Positions 24,001 to 35,850 of a stretch of 64,000 nucleotides of DNA are shown here, one piece after another. Numbering within the stretch: position 1 is the stretch's first letter; every line of letters begins with the position of its first letter. This DNA is from Membranipora membranacea (taxonomy: Eukaryota > Bryozoa > Gymnolaemata > Cheilostomatida > Membraniporidae), in assembly GCA_914767715.1 (NCBI GenBank), contig OU612067.1, positions 4,216,001-4,280,000 of the forward strand. The letters are read 5' to 3'. The translations under genes were made by a program, and so were the position numbers. Under the pieces are notes generated by a model. It was not told the DNA's origin. It saw nothing but the letters and a program-made list of their open reading frames with translations, and searched no databases.

Positions 24001-27000
24001 ACTTTGCTTCCTCCACCAAACAAGAAAACAAACCTCCATTTGAGTTAGAAAGTGCCGCAGCCGCTAAATCTGCGGGCAGTAAAGCAAGAATTGTGCCTTC
24101 AGGTTAGTATTCTACATTGTTACTTATTGGGAGTTTGGGACAAACTCCCTGTTGGGATCAAGGTGTTGGATGTAACTTCCAGCTCCTTTGCTGGATAGAG
24201 CATGCTTGTCCTGCTGAGTTTACAGTCACTCTGTGTTGACAGCTCATTACTGCTGACTAGCTGACTAAATATGCGATGTTAATTCAGTATGTAGTTATTA
24301 CTATTTGGTTGCTCCATCATGTACACGTTGAAGTCCAACTTGTTTGTTTAATTGCTGTTTTCATCCTGTATGTAGTGTGTATGTTATATGTATGAATCAT
24401 GCCATCATGCAAGTATGCCTCTCTTATAACCTACACAAAGCTCAGAAAATCCTAATATGCAGTTAATTCATACCTCCTTCAGTATGTGAGGAAACTAGTT
24501 AAGATGAAGATTTCATATTACACCTGGTTCTTATTTCTGGTACTACTCTTTTAGCTATTGGTGCTACGACAATGGATGCAGATGATTGTGCAGTTTTGAA
24601 TATGCTGGCGAGAAGTGAAGCACCTGCCCCACAAAACACTGCCTCCTCCAAAACAGAACCTGGTAGTGAAGACTACAAGCTAAGCGGTAAATAATAATCA
24701 TATAATCTTATATAATATATAATAATGTTTTATTATAAAATCATGCATTTGATTTGGTTGGTTATTAATTTTCTGTTTTTTTCAAGGGAGTTGATGACAT
24801 GGTAGGGTGAGAGTTATCTACTCTCTGAGCTAAATGGTCAGTGAGAACATAACTCCAATTTTTCATATATTGTTTAATTTATTCACACAGGCTTCTGATA
24901 GCCAAATATATCAGTAGCTCATAGTAATTTAACCTGTATTACAAAACAAAACCAGTATTCTGTCGTTCAGGATATCAATTAATACCATCAACTGAATTAG
25001 TATTTTAGTCTGCACTACAGAGTTATAAACATAACCATAAGAGTTTATACGTTTGGAATAGCGATTATGTCTCCATGATAAATATATCATTGTTGTTACA
25101 GAACTGAAGGCGCTGGGTCAGGAGGAACTAGATAGACTGGAGAGAAGAAGTGAGAAATCATCATCTGAACACGAAGCTTTCGATGATAAAGCTAGCTATT
25201 ATCAGTCCAAATATCCGAACATCCCAACACATAGGTATGATATCATGTTATCAAGCAACAATTTATGAAATAATTAACAAATGAATGAAAATCCAGTTTG
25301 CCTTCGAACTGCAGTTGAATTTTATGTGGGCACATGGATGAATATACCTCTACAATGAATCTCAACTCTCTGCTGACATTCCTCTTAACCATGGGAATAA
25401 TTTGTATATAATATATTATATATGTTCTGTTTTTTAGCCGTTTATATAAAGGTCACGAACTCGCCGTCTTTTTCTTTATGCAGATTGAACTTGATTATAT
25501 TTGATTGAAATTTGAATGTTATTTGAGTTTTATGCAGGTTGTTATTCGAATGTTATTTGAATATTATTTTGTAGGTTGAGTGAGATAGGACCTGATGATA
25601 TAGCTAAACAGGAAGCAGACGCCTACTCTGCCTATAAGGGTCAAGGTCATTTTACTGCAAACCCGGATATGTCTGAGTCTGGTGACAAACCTAAATCGAG
25701 GTATATCTTTATACCAGCAATTCAGTTTGACCAGATAAACCATCAATATTGCTGCAAAGCCTAAGAACCATACTTTATCACAGCAGCAAAAACTTGTTGT
25801 TTAATGTCACGATTGAGACATTAGTTTTACAATGAGCAAAAGGAGAACAAAACCTTACTGTTTGATTCATCTGTTTTTTGACTGAGAAAATAAAATCCGA
25901 CCTAAGTATGCAAATTCATTACATATGAGATTACGTTTTTAGATATTCCTCTGGAGCGAGCAGTACTAGCGTACCCGGTGCTACCCCAGCTCTGATCAAA
26001 CTGTTAGACCTGGTAGATAAATACTGGAACGGATCAAAATCACTACATGACAACAAGAAATTTATGAGTAAGGATCCAGATACTATAAACAAATTTGTGC
26101 AGGAAACCATTAGACAAAAAATTAAATTTTACTTTTTCCTAAACAAGGCCTAGGCCGTATCTAGAATTTTGATTCCAATTCATCTATAAAAGAAATTGTG
26201 AGCCAGAAACTGATTTCATGTAGAAATGGAAATTAAAGTATTTCTGCTTACTTGTGCTATCCAGACTAGTCAGAGTCACAACTTGAGCTAAAGTGTTGTC
26301 GCTACCTTTTATTCCACGGTTTATGGATTTGCCTTAGCGAAGATCTTTGAATTTGCTGGATTTAGTTGGTACAATTATAGCCCAGTTTCACCTTTATCTG
26401 AATCATCGTGTAATGCTGTGATGTGTATTATATTACAGAGATGGCTCTGGATTTACAAACACAGATGACAGCAGACAGCACATCAGAGTTAGCCTCACAG
26501 ATAGAGAGAATGAGAGAGGAGAGATCAGATCTCATGAAATCTGCTAAAACTAACGATGGCCTCAAGAGAGTCAAAATTAAACTGGACGAAACAGAGACGG
26601 AAATGGTTTGTCTCTATACTTGTTTACATGGTGGCGTTATGCAAATAATCGAACATTGTCAATTTACTGAGTTGATGTCTATGAGGTCTTTTCAACTGTA
26701 TCTGCCAAATAGGTTATCAACAAGGATGGATATTAGTTTTTCTCTAATACAATCAGAATTATGTAGGCACTTTGTGGAAGAGGCTCATGTTATGGTGTAT
26801 TTTTCAGGATAAGTTGAGAGGTAAAATACGAGAATTACAAGAAGAGAATAACAGATTGAGATTATCACTTCACTCACACAGCTCTCCTACATCAGCCTCT
26901 GCTGCCCCTGCTGCTGCCGGCCGTGAGTCTTTATACATAGTCATGACGGAAAACATATCAGTATAGATGAAATAAATGCAAATTTCCCAAAGTTTGTTGC

Positions 27001-28288
27001 TAGGAAGTTAGTAGGGTGATTGGATATATCTTACAACAATTTTTTTTCAGTTCATAGGCAAACTCAAAAAATTATTAACCTCCTGTGGTTGCTGAAAAAA
27101 ACTACTCACCCAAATCAGTCTGCGCATGTGCGAACTGTTGAGGCATACGTTCGTCTCTGCAGCATAGGGCTTGAACTAATTCACCTAGTCTGAGTACCAA
27201 AATTGGGAAAACAATGGAAACCCATATTTTGGAAATATTTGGGCCTAAATGGAACACTGGTTTTGATATCTCATAACCTTGAACCCTGGGAGTTGCCTTT
27301 CTTGATGGAAGGCAGCGCCACCACTCCTGTGCTGCAGAGATAGACTATGTCACAAGGCTATCCTGCAAGCAGAATGCACCCAAATTGCTGGGCATATAAG
27401 TCTTTCCCTCGCGAACGTTGAATAACTGCCAGAACATCTGTGTGTATAAATTGGACACAACAGAACTATGAACTCTGCCTTCACTGAACCACAATATTAT
27501 GGATGTCAATTCACCCATTTCAAGAGTTGTCTCTCCTATGTAAGTGGTTAGATAACTCCTATGTGTTTTTGATGATGTTTCAGGGTTTAATTCACATGAA
27601 GTTGAAGAATTAAAACACGAGAATTACCAGTTACAGTTCAAACTAAAACAATACTCACAGATGTCAGAGCTGGCAAAGATGTTACAAGAGAGTCATAAGT
27701 AAGTATCAGACATGCAAAAGACAAAAATACCGTACACATACTTCACTGCTGTACTCATTATCAATAAAATTTTTCCACAAATTGGTATCTTTTGTATTGG
27801 GATAAACTCCCTTCCATTCGATCCCTGGATAAATGTTTAATAGGGATGAGGATGAGGTAGCTTTAAATGAATGCATCAATGCATACATCCTTGCCAGAAA
27901 CAAAATTTGTATACAAATGTAACACAGTGTCAAAATCAAGACACAAATCCTGCTACAGTCCCTACTAACACCACCCCTTGCTCTAATCAACCTTCAATTT
28001 AAAATTTAGAAAGAAGATTTTGCTTGACCATATTAGAGTAGCCCGTAGTTCTGCATCTAGGATAACCAGTGGACGGTTGAAAAGCAATTAAGGAACCTCA
28101 GTTCGAACAAAAATAACTTTGATAAAAACATATGTATTGCTTATTATACCAGTTCTCGTCATCAACTATATAGTCATCGGTATTTTCATGTATTTTGCAG
28201 ATCCCTGGTGCAGACAAACGACCACTTATTACGAGAAATAGAAGAACTAAGGATTGGGAAGCATCCTCCAAAGCTGAATGGCCATTGA
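21012..28288 (+). CDS. CEP72: Centrosomal protein of 72 kDa (CEP72) orthologue
   Basis: Twelve exons: 21012-21084, 23008-23135, 23474-23666, 23956-24102, 24555-24686, 25102-25234, 25575-25700, 25943-26067, 26439-26605, 26808-26922, 27584-27698 and 28201-28288. They sum to 1,542 nt (513 residues) with every junction in phase. Exons 2-4 encode the family's N-terminal leucine-rich repeats and cap: LALPGTYHEKITTLG, LKNLDLSRNSLDSL, ENVNLYYNNLNTL and DYRLFVVNVLPNLKILDDRP, which closely follow vertebrate CEP72/LRRC36. Exon 8 has a second family segment (LIKLLDLVDKYWNGSKSL). Exons 9-12 are coiled coil (for example IRELQEENNRLRLSLHS). Vertebrate CEP72 works in centriolar satellites and recruits gamma-tubulin and Kizuna to centrosomes. 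This protein is shorter than the human one (about 647 residues), with a leaner middle. The ATG was chosen as the only one before the first splice donor that joins in phase. Confidence 0.95.
27522..27560. repeat. Short hairpin element, copy C (AAGAGTTGTC family)
   Basis: Arms AAGAGTTGTC and GATAACTCCT enclose ~19 bp. Related hairpins lie at 48855-48893 and 53910-53950. This copy is in the last-but-one... intron before CEP72 exon 11, close to its acceptor. Confidence 0.5.
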
Positions 28289-28935
28289 TTTAGATATTTG
28301 AATTTATTTGCCTTCCACTTTTAGTTGCTACTACATCTTGATAATTATTAAAAGTAAAACAATTTTCTATTGAGCTGCTAGATGTGTTGTATTGAGTCAA
28401 AGATTGTGCATTATTCCAAGCATGTGTTTTGACTGTTTGCTGATTGATAAGGGTTTTGAACAAGCAGTTTTCTTTATTCCGGAGGTGATTTCCATTTTGT
28501 TTGCCAGTTGTTTGTGATGCCATGTGTGTAACTTAGATGTGCCTGATTATAATTACAGTGGTTTCCAATTCAATTTACATAGCAAGGTATTATAATTATT
28601 ATTTTCTTCCTATTTTGATAGATTTTTCACTCAAGTCCCTCCACTATTTTGCACACCTTTCCAGGTTGATGTATATTTTGAATCAAATTTGACCGAATAT
28701 ATTACTGTAATCGTATAACAATGTTTAACTCTCAGATGTAAGGTTATGACTCAGTCAAGAGTTTATTGTCATCCCATATAACAACAGAAGAGAGAAAATA
28801 TTCCATTAATATAAATTTAATTACACTCAATGCCAGACATGAAAATAATACAACACACTATACCATACAAAAAGATGAGATTGATCAGAGTTTGGCTTAA
28901 TCAGGGTAATGTTAAGTAATATCATTGCCCTAGTT
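28289..28935. other. Convergent 3' region between CEP72 and CCT3
   Basis: The two genes run tail-to-tail with 647 bases between stop codons. It contains a CCT3 poly(A) signal at 28762-28767. I found no convincing AATAAA for CEP72. No other gene was seen. Confidence 0.6.
28762..28767 (-). terminator. Poly(A) signal of CCT3
   Basis: AATAAA on the minus strand, about 170 bases past the CCT3 stop codon. Confidence 0.6.
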
Positions 28936-31900
28936 TTATGCCTCTGGCCCCTCTGATGCTTGAGCTTGTGGGGGCGCTCCACCTCCCATTTGTTTCTTTG
29001 TTCCAGACACAATATCATCAATTCTCAGTAACAGAATCGCAGTCTATAAAGCAATGAATATAATAATTAGGAAAGCGGAAAATCCAAGAATGGGGAATAC
29101 AAACACCCATCACAGTGACAGCTGAAGAGTATCACGTATTCCCAACAGGGAAGTATGAGTCAGCCCTACAAAACTTCCAACTTCTTATTAGTAGGAGTGC
29201 CAAAATTTGTTTCCGCTATCATTCAGCATTACATTCACCAACAAGACAAACAGTAATACTTTGGTTAATAGCTGAATAAAAAGGATAATTTCAACAACCA
29301 TACATACCTCAACTGCTGTTTTGTATACTTGAGCTTTCACAGAGTAAGGTTCCCATATGCCAAAATCCTTCATATCTACAATATCTCCAGACTCTCCATC
29401 AATACCCCATGTTGTGTTACCTGCTGTGGCATGCTTGGCCTGGAAAAATTGTGATTGCAAATGTAAAATAACGGCCATATGAACACAAGAGGTTGTGAAA
29501 ACTTCTCAAGTCCAACAAAACTATTCGAAGGTGGAATTGACCGTTTGTGTTACTCTGGAACCCAAAAGCCTGTGTCAACCTGGTCTATTCCATCGATAGT
29601 TTGGTTGGAGGTAACGACAGAGCTTGTAATGTTGCAAGTAGTTGGCTGTGAATTTCAGCGGATGATGCTGGCAGTATATACTCTCGGATGCACCATGACA
29701 GGTTGTAGATTTAACTTTAGTTTGACTCAGATTAGTCTAGTCACAGTTTGTAGTCTGCATGTTACATGCTGGGAGCTTCTTTACAATGTACTCACTCTAA
29801 GTGCGGTGATTGTTCTGATTGTATTAGCTCCACAGTTTTGTATGAGAGTTCTGGGAATAACCTCTAAAGCTCTGGCTACAGCTCTATATGGCCACTGCTC
29901 CACTCCTGTCATTGTCTTAGCTTTCTCTGTCATAGCCTGTCAACCATAACACAAGACAAAACATTGAGGCAATGATTGAGTCAAACTTATTAAACAGTTA
30001 AACACAGTTAAGGATTTCTCCCTAAATTCACCACATTCAATATTAGCCAAAGATGAAACTGAAAATACCTCTGCTATACAGCTCAGAGCTGCAGCAAAAC
30101 ACTAATTCCACAAATGTTTGACTTTTCATGTGTATATCCAACACATTCTATAACTATGCACTAGAATGTATGTGACATGGTCCACATACATCTAACTTAT
30201 CACAATAACAAAAACAACTCACATAAGCCATGGCCATCTCAGTGGCTCCACCACCAGGTACAAGCCTGGCGTCTACCATCACATTACGAGCCACATTCAT
30301 AGCATCCTGTAAGTTACGCTCTACCTCCATAAGGAAATCCTTACCAGCTCCTCTCAGTATGATAGTACAAGCTTTAGGGTCCTTACACTTCTCAATGTAA
30401 GAAAAGTATCTACAAAACACAATGTACTATAACTATAAAAATGAATGCTACTGGACTGAGACTTTCAACATAATACTATGTCAATGGACTACCGACTAGG
30501 AATGCTTGAACTGGTGGTTTGGCTTGATGATTTTTTTCACCCGCTATCCGGTAGCGTTGTCAGGCGGCTACCTGAGACATGACAAGGTAAGATACCGGTG
30601 TAGGCATTTGGTTTGAATCAGGTTTAATACACATCAATATCTATCGATTTGTCAAATGCTGAACATTGGTACGCTATGAAAAATGATTGGATAAGTTCAA
30701 ACTGAGAGTTGAGTCAATATCCTGTGAAGACAGCAAATGAGTTCTGAGCAGTACCAACTTTTGGCAAACACGCTGCGAACATGACAGTGGAAATGCTCGA
30801 CATTTGGTGGTACAAGCTAAGCACTGAACTATTACCAGCATATTACCCTGATATATACAACCCTAGATGTAGATTATCTTTGATGTCGGCATGTGATCAC
30901 AGTATATGACTAATACAACATTGGCACAAACAACAAACTGCCATCGCCGCATAATTTCGCATCAATAGCTGTCATTTAAAAACAAAATCATTATTATTTT
31001 TGTATCAAAACTAGTGAGATGCCTGGTTTGATGATTCTTTTTGTTGCCTGGATGAGGAAGTTTTTGATCCTAACTATGGTGGCCCTCAGTCATGTGAGGC
31101 AATAAACATATTTACATTGTAGTACATATATATATAATATAATATAAATATGATCATGCCGCATGAGGCACATAATAAACACTTAGTGAAACCATAACAA
31201 ATGATCAGCATAATCAGCAGCCTAGTCTAGTCAATGCATAATTAGCATTTCTGGAAAGTAACAGATGGTCAGTTCGTGAGTTTGCTCTTCATCTACTGTG
31301 ATAAGTAGGCAGTGGTCCAAGAAGTTGGTTTGCATTACCAAGAAACATGGCATGTGAAAAATCCAGGGTTCCCAAAGCTGAATTGCGACTTAGCGGTATA
31401 ATTATCAAAGAAGGAGCCATGCTCAACCAGCAGAGTGCAAGAGATCAAACTAAAACTGATATATTCCCTCATAACATTTAGATATTACAAGGGTTACAGG
31501 GTTATGAACTTACTCATCACCAATCTTTCGTATTTCAAACAGACCACATTCTGTACCGATATCCTCTTCTTTGAGCTCATCTGTTCGGTTTACTACTGTG
31601 GCTCCACATGCTCGGGCAATACGATTATTATCAGACTTGCGTACTCGCCTCAACACACTTATACCTGGTCAGAAGAGAGAGAAAAAATTTTATCCAGGAG
31701 CTATGAAAAGCAGTCTGGCTTAATACATGGATCTACTGAATGATGGTGTAATGGATCCATCATTAAGTTCAAATGAAAGGCATTGCATCATGTGATATGA
31801 TTCAACACGACCAGGCCAAAGATATTGAATGCCAATGCTGAACATGATTATTGTATTTATGATGTTGCTCTAGGGAAGGCATTGTCAGAAGGATCAATAT

Positions 31901-34682
31901 AATAATATAAGTAGTCGATTCCCTCTAGGTATATTATCGTCATTATGTAACGTTTGGGGCCACAATCATACCTGCTTTCATGAGGAAATGTTGTGCTAAG
32001 TCAGATACTCCCTTCTCTGTTATGACTAGGTCTGGTTTGACAGCGATAACATCAGCGCAAACCTGACGGATGTAATCTTCTTCTAGCTCTAGTATACGAC
32101 TGAGAAATTGAGAACAATGCATGACAGTCACATAGATTCACATTCACATTTTCATTACAACCTACACGTTACAAGTGATCCATATTACTAAGTATCTAAA
32201 TCATAAGCAGAATCTGCTCACTCTGGCATTTCACATTTATTTTTGTTTATAAAGTGCATTTTGAAATGTGAGTTGTCTTCTCCCAATCTCAGTGATGGAG
32301 TAACACTGGTAATGATAATATGACAGATGTTGCTAGTACTCACGCAAAATCTGTCTCTTTACTGAGTTCTATATTAGTCTGACTCTCTCCCTTCTTATAC
32401 TCGAGGTTACAGTCGAGCAGACATATCCTCGGGTTCTCTATTTTACGTCTCATCTTAGGGTGTACCACATCTTTATTTACCATCACTCCTTTTAGTACTT
32501 CTGAGTCTTCAATGGCTCCTCCTGGGATCTGAGATCAAATCAGGGAGTGTTTTGTTTGGTTATCAGACATCAAGTATCAGTTTTGAAGATTTTGGTCGGG
32601 CCAAAGAAGCATGGATATCTGTTATGTTTGTCAAAGAGGGTCACCGTGTTTTCATGAGAGAGTATTCAGTTATGGTGACAGAAAATCCCGACCTAAACGT
32701 TGGCAGTACAAGGGATAGCCTGACGGGTTCTTGTTATATACTGGGCATGGTTTCCTCTCAATTGCAGCTTTAACATTGTCATAAGCTAACCTTACTCAGT
32801 ACATGGGACATTAACTTTTGCAAAGCTACTTTCATTGCAACACATATTATGATGTTGCTGTTTAATATTTACCTTTTCCACCTTGGCGTATCGCTTGATG
32901 TCGATTTCCCGTCTGCCATGTTCTTCCATAGCCACGGTGGATACAGCGTCCAGAGCGATATTACAGGCCATCTCTGACCATTTACTGATTATTTTTGTGC
33001 CGATGCAGCTCTTTATTATTTTTAACATTTCGTCGCGGTTTGTCACATCTATTTTAAGACTGTGTATGGAAATAAAATAATAGATAACATAAATATTCAT
33101 AAAAGATTCTTTGATTGTGATAACGATTGCTAATGAGGTCAGACTCAACTATATATATCTGATGCAGCAGTCATATTGCTATCTCAATGTATGCGATAAA
33201 CATCATAATTGTTATATAATCTTAGGTCCCAAAATATAACCCAATTTTATGTTGCGGTTTGGGTCCATAATTCAGCAGCAAGTGTTCATTCACTTCAACT
33301 AGAGATATTGCATGCTTATAAGGGAGGTATCACTAGAGATGTATTAAAGAAATGAGATAATTTATCTGCACACCTGACTTGGTCCCTGAGTATATCATTC
33401 ATGTCCTCTAGAGCCTGTCTGTATGCTGAGATTATCACAGTTGGATGCATGTTCTGGTTGAGGAAAGGTTCTGATACCTGTAAAACTTCACCGGCTACAA
33501 TCAGAAGCATATAATTATTTTATCGGACAACACCTCACCGCTTGTGTTTAAAGAAGGAGGGGTAGACCAAGCAGTTAAAGACTGTCTGTAACTCCTTGGG
33601 TAGACAGAGGATTTTACCAAATCATTCCAGTTAAGTCAATAAATCCTATGAGGATATGGCGAATTATTTTTTAATCAAGCTATCAGTCATGAATAAAAGA
33701 AGAGCCAGGCTGCGGCAATCAGACTAACCGAGAATGATGACAGAGGTAGTACCGTCACCGACTTCCTCATCCTGTGTTCGGGCGACTTCTATCAGTGACT
33801 TGGCGGCTGGATGCTGGACTGTGATCTCACGAAGGATAGCATTACCGTCATTAGTCATGCAAATACCGCCCATAGGATCCATCAACATTTTCAACATGGC
33901 TCGGGGTCCCAGACATGTTCTTATAACATCAGCAATTGTCTAGAATAGATTATGAATTGGTGGTTAGGTGTTGAGAACCACATGAGTAACTAATGAGTAA
34001 AATATTGAAAAAGTTGTACGAACTGGACCAATTTAAACCACGGAGAATCTCCCTGTTTAAACTCATCATTATTTAGCTAAGTCTACTCGAACTTTTTCGT
34101 GGTCATTGGTCTACTACTGTCACCTGGCTGTGTCAAGTTTAGTCAAGAATAACAAACAGTAAGGTTTAGTATACAAACTTACCTTTCCGGCTTGAACATT
34201 TCCGAGCTGCACCTTTCGGCCTGACTCTCTCTTGGTGTTCTGGTCTAAATAAATTGAATGTGAACAGTTACAATAAATAAATGGAGTTCAGGCTAGTGGA
34301 CAATTTTTCTTGACTAGACCTAGACTAGAGGTAGAGGCTATATATAATAAACACACATCTACTACTGTTAGCTAGCAATTTAGCATAGTAGCATAATCAA
34401 CTGCACTCCATGGTATCAATCAAACCAACAAACCCATTGTGAAACAATATATAAAGGAAAAAGCACAACAAACAAACAACCTTTCAAAAATTGAAAAAAG
34501 AGAGCATCAACGGAAACCTCAATGACCAATATTCCCTAATTGATTGATAATACCAGTCTGAATTTGAGAAATGATATGTCAAAGAGGAGTCCTGAATCAA
34601 CAAACAATTGAGAATTGATCTGACATGCATATATAGCAAAATACTTACTTAAAACAACGAGTGGCTGTCCTCCCTGCATCAT
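28936..34682 (-). CDS. CCT3: T-complex protein 1 subunit gamma (CCT3)
   Basis: Twelve exons: 34649-34682, 34183-34244, 33729-33939, 33374-33494, 32873-33059, 32344-32528, 31972-32099, 31514-31664, 30223-30409, 29796-29936, 29308-29439 and 28936-29043. They total 1,647 nt, 548 residues, against 545 in human. It is a subunit of the cytosolic TRiC/CCT chaperonin, which folds actin and tubulin using ATP. Recognisable segments are LNQNTKRESGRKVQLGN at the N-terminus, the nucleotide-binding DPMGGICMTNDGNAIL and GDGTTSVIIL (with the catalytic Asp), the apical-domain region VITEKGVSDLAQHFLMKAG, LVPGGGATEMAMAY, TWGIDGESGDIVDMKDFGIWEP, and the gamma-type tail LLRIDDIVSGTKK. It starts with a double Met as in vertebrates. 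No breaks or missing catalytic residues were seen. It is transcribed divergently from the Bcl-2-like gene. Confidence 0.98.
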
Positions 34683-34977
34683 GGTTGCTGGTCAATGAAG
34701 AAAAATGCTGGATCGCTTTCAAGAGTGTTCTGGAACGTTCTTTATTGTTTTGAATGACATATGGACCGACTGATTGGTTCGACTCTCTTTCATTGAGAAA
34801 GAAGGCTGATAAATTTCTGAGGTGGGATCGCTGATTGGATGACGTCAATGCTTCTTCCTCAGTTGATACAACTCAATATAAGAGAGTCCACAGCTGGCAG
34901 CCACAGAAACGTGTTTGATTTTAGCTCCGGTGTTCAGGCAAAATAGCTCTATCAGAATTTGTGTAACTTTTTCAACA
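34683..34977. promoter_or_regulatory. Compact bidirectional promoter, CCT3 / Bcl-2-like
   Basis: Only 295 bases separate the two start codons. On the CCT3 side, 34718-34740 reads TTC-aa-GAG-tg-TTC-tg-GAA-cg-TTC: five alternating heat-shock pentamers, four exact, with a perfect three-unit core. Inverted CCAAT boxes (ATTGG) lie at 34773-34777 and 34834-34838, followed by a perfect palindromic cAMP-response element TGACGTCA at 34840-34847. A TATA-like TATAAG at 34877-34882 faces the Bcl-2-like gene. What the sequence shows is the motifs; stress-induced co-expression is inference. Confidence 0.75.
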
Positions 34978-35850
34978 ATGTCTAACAGATCAACAAAAAC
35001 ACAGACAGCTAGTCTTGTAAAGGATTTTATGGTCCATAGGTTGAGGAAAGCTGGTTATGAAGAATGGAGTGGTGGTAATCAACTCAACTTTGAATCACCT
35101 GATGCTGTACACAGGGCAATGAGGATTATGGGTGATGAGTTCTATACAGCTTACTTTGAGTCCTTTGAGGATATGACTGGAAGTATAAACATTCATGGTG
35201 CTGATCTGAAGGAAGTATACTTTGGTGTGCTTGATGCCACTTGTGAGACAGGAATAAACTGGGGAAGGCTATGTGGACTTTTTGTATTTTCTGCCATGAT
35301 AGCTGTTAAAGCAATGGCCTGTGGAAGAGAAGATGTTGTAGCAAACATTGTACAATGGGCAACAGACTATGTAGAAGGTGACAAATATTCTAACTGGATT
35401 AATCAACATGGTGGATGGGTGAGTTTTGATAACTACACTTCAACAATACATAAACTTTACAATCATATTTGTGCATTTACTGTTTACCATCTTTTTATGG
35501 TGTAGGTTGTGGATTAAGTGATATAATTTAATCATTACAGTAGTGAGCAGCTTATTGTTATGTGAATGTCCTATAATAACAATAAAGTACACAATGGAGA
35601 CGGAGTTGGAAGATATCTTGTAGTTAGCCAATTGTGGCCCCTATTGCTATTTTTTTATTTTATAGTTTTGCAATTTGAGCACATTATGACCAATATTTTA
35701 TTGTTGTAGGATGGATTTGTTCAGTTTCACAAAAACCCTAAGATGCGGAATGCTCAGGATATGGACCAATATTTATGGAACAGAGCTTGTACCGGTGTAA
35801 ACTATTTCGTATCAGGCGTTGCCACTTTCGCAAACATCATGATGCATTAG
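34978..35850 (+). CDS. Bcl-2 family protein, BH4-containing (pro-survival type)
   Basis: Two exons, 34978-35418 and 35710-35850 (193 residues). An N-terminal BH4-like helix (SLVKDFMVHRLRKAGYEEW) is followed by a BH3-like segment (AMRIMGDEFYTAY), canonical BH1 (NWGRLCGLFVFSAMIAVKA) and canonical BH2 (WINQHGGWDGFVQF). The intron falls exactly after the GGW of BH2, phase 0. Bcl-2 proteins bind BH3 helices and control mitochondrial outer-membrane permeability. A good BH4 points to the anti-apoptotic branch, but the family position needs a tree. The C-terminus (VNYFVSGVATFANIMMH) is only weakly hydrophobic and short, with no basic end, so a membrane anchor is doubtful. The ORF is open upstream to 34915, but the ATG at 34978 puts BH4 at the usual place. 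Confidence 0.93.

Noticed and set aside
29479-29949. 156-codon plus-strand open frame
   Set aside because: It is antisense to well-supported CCT3 exons (29796-29936 and flanks); the hydrophobic composition is a mirror artefact.
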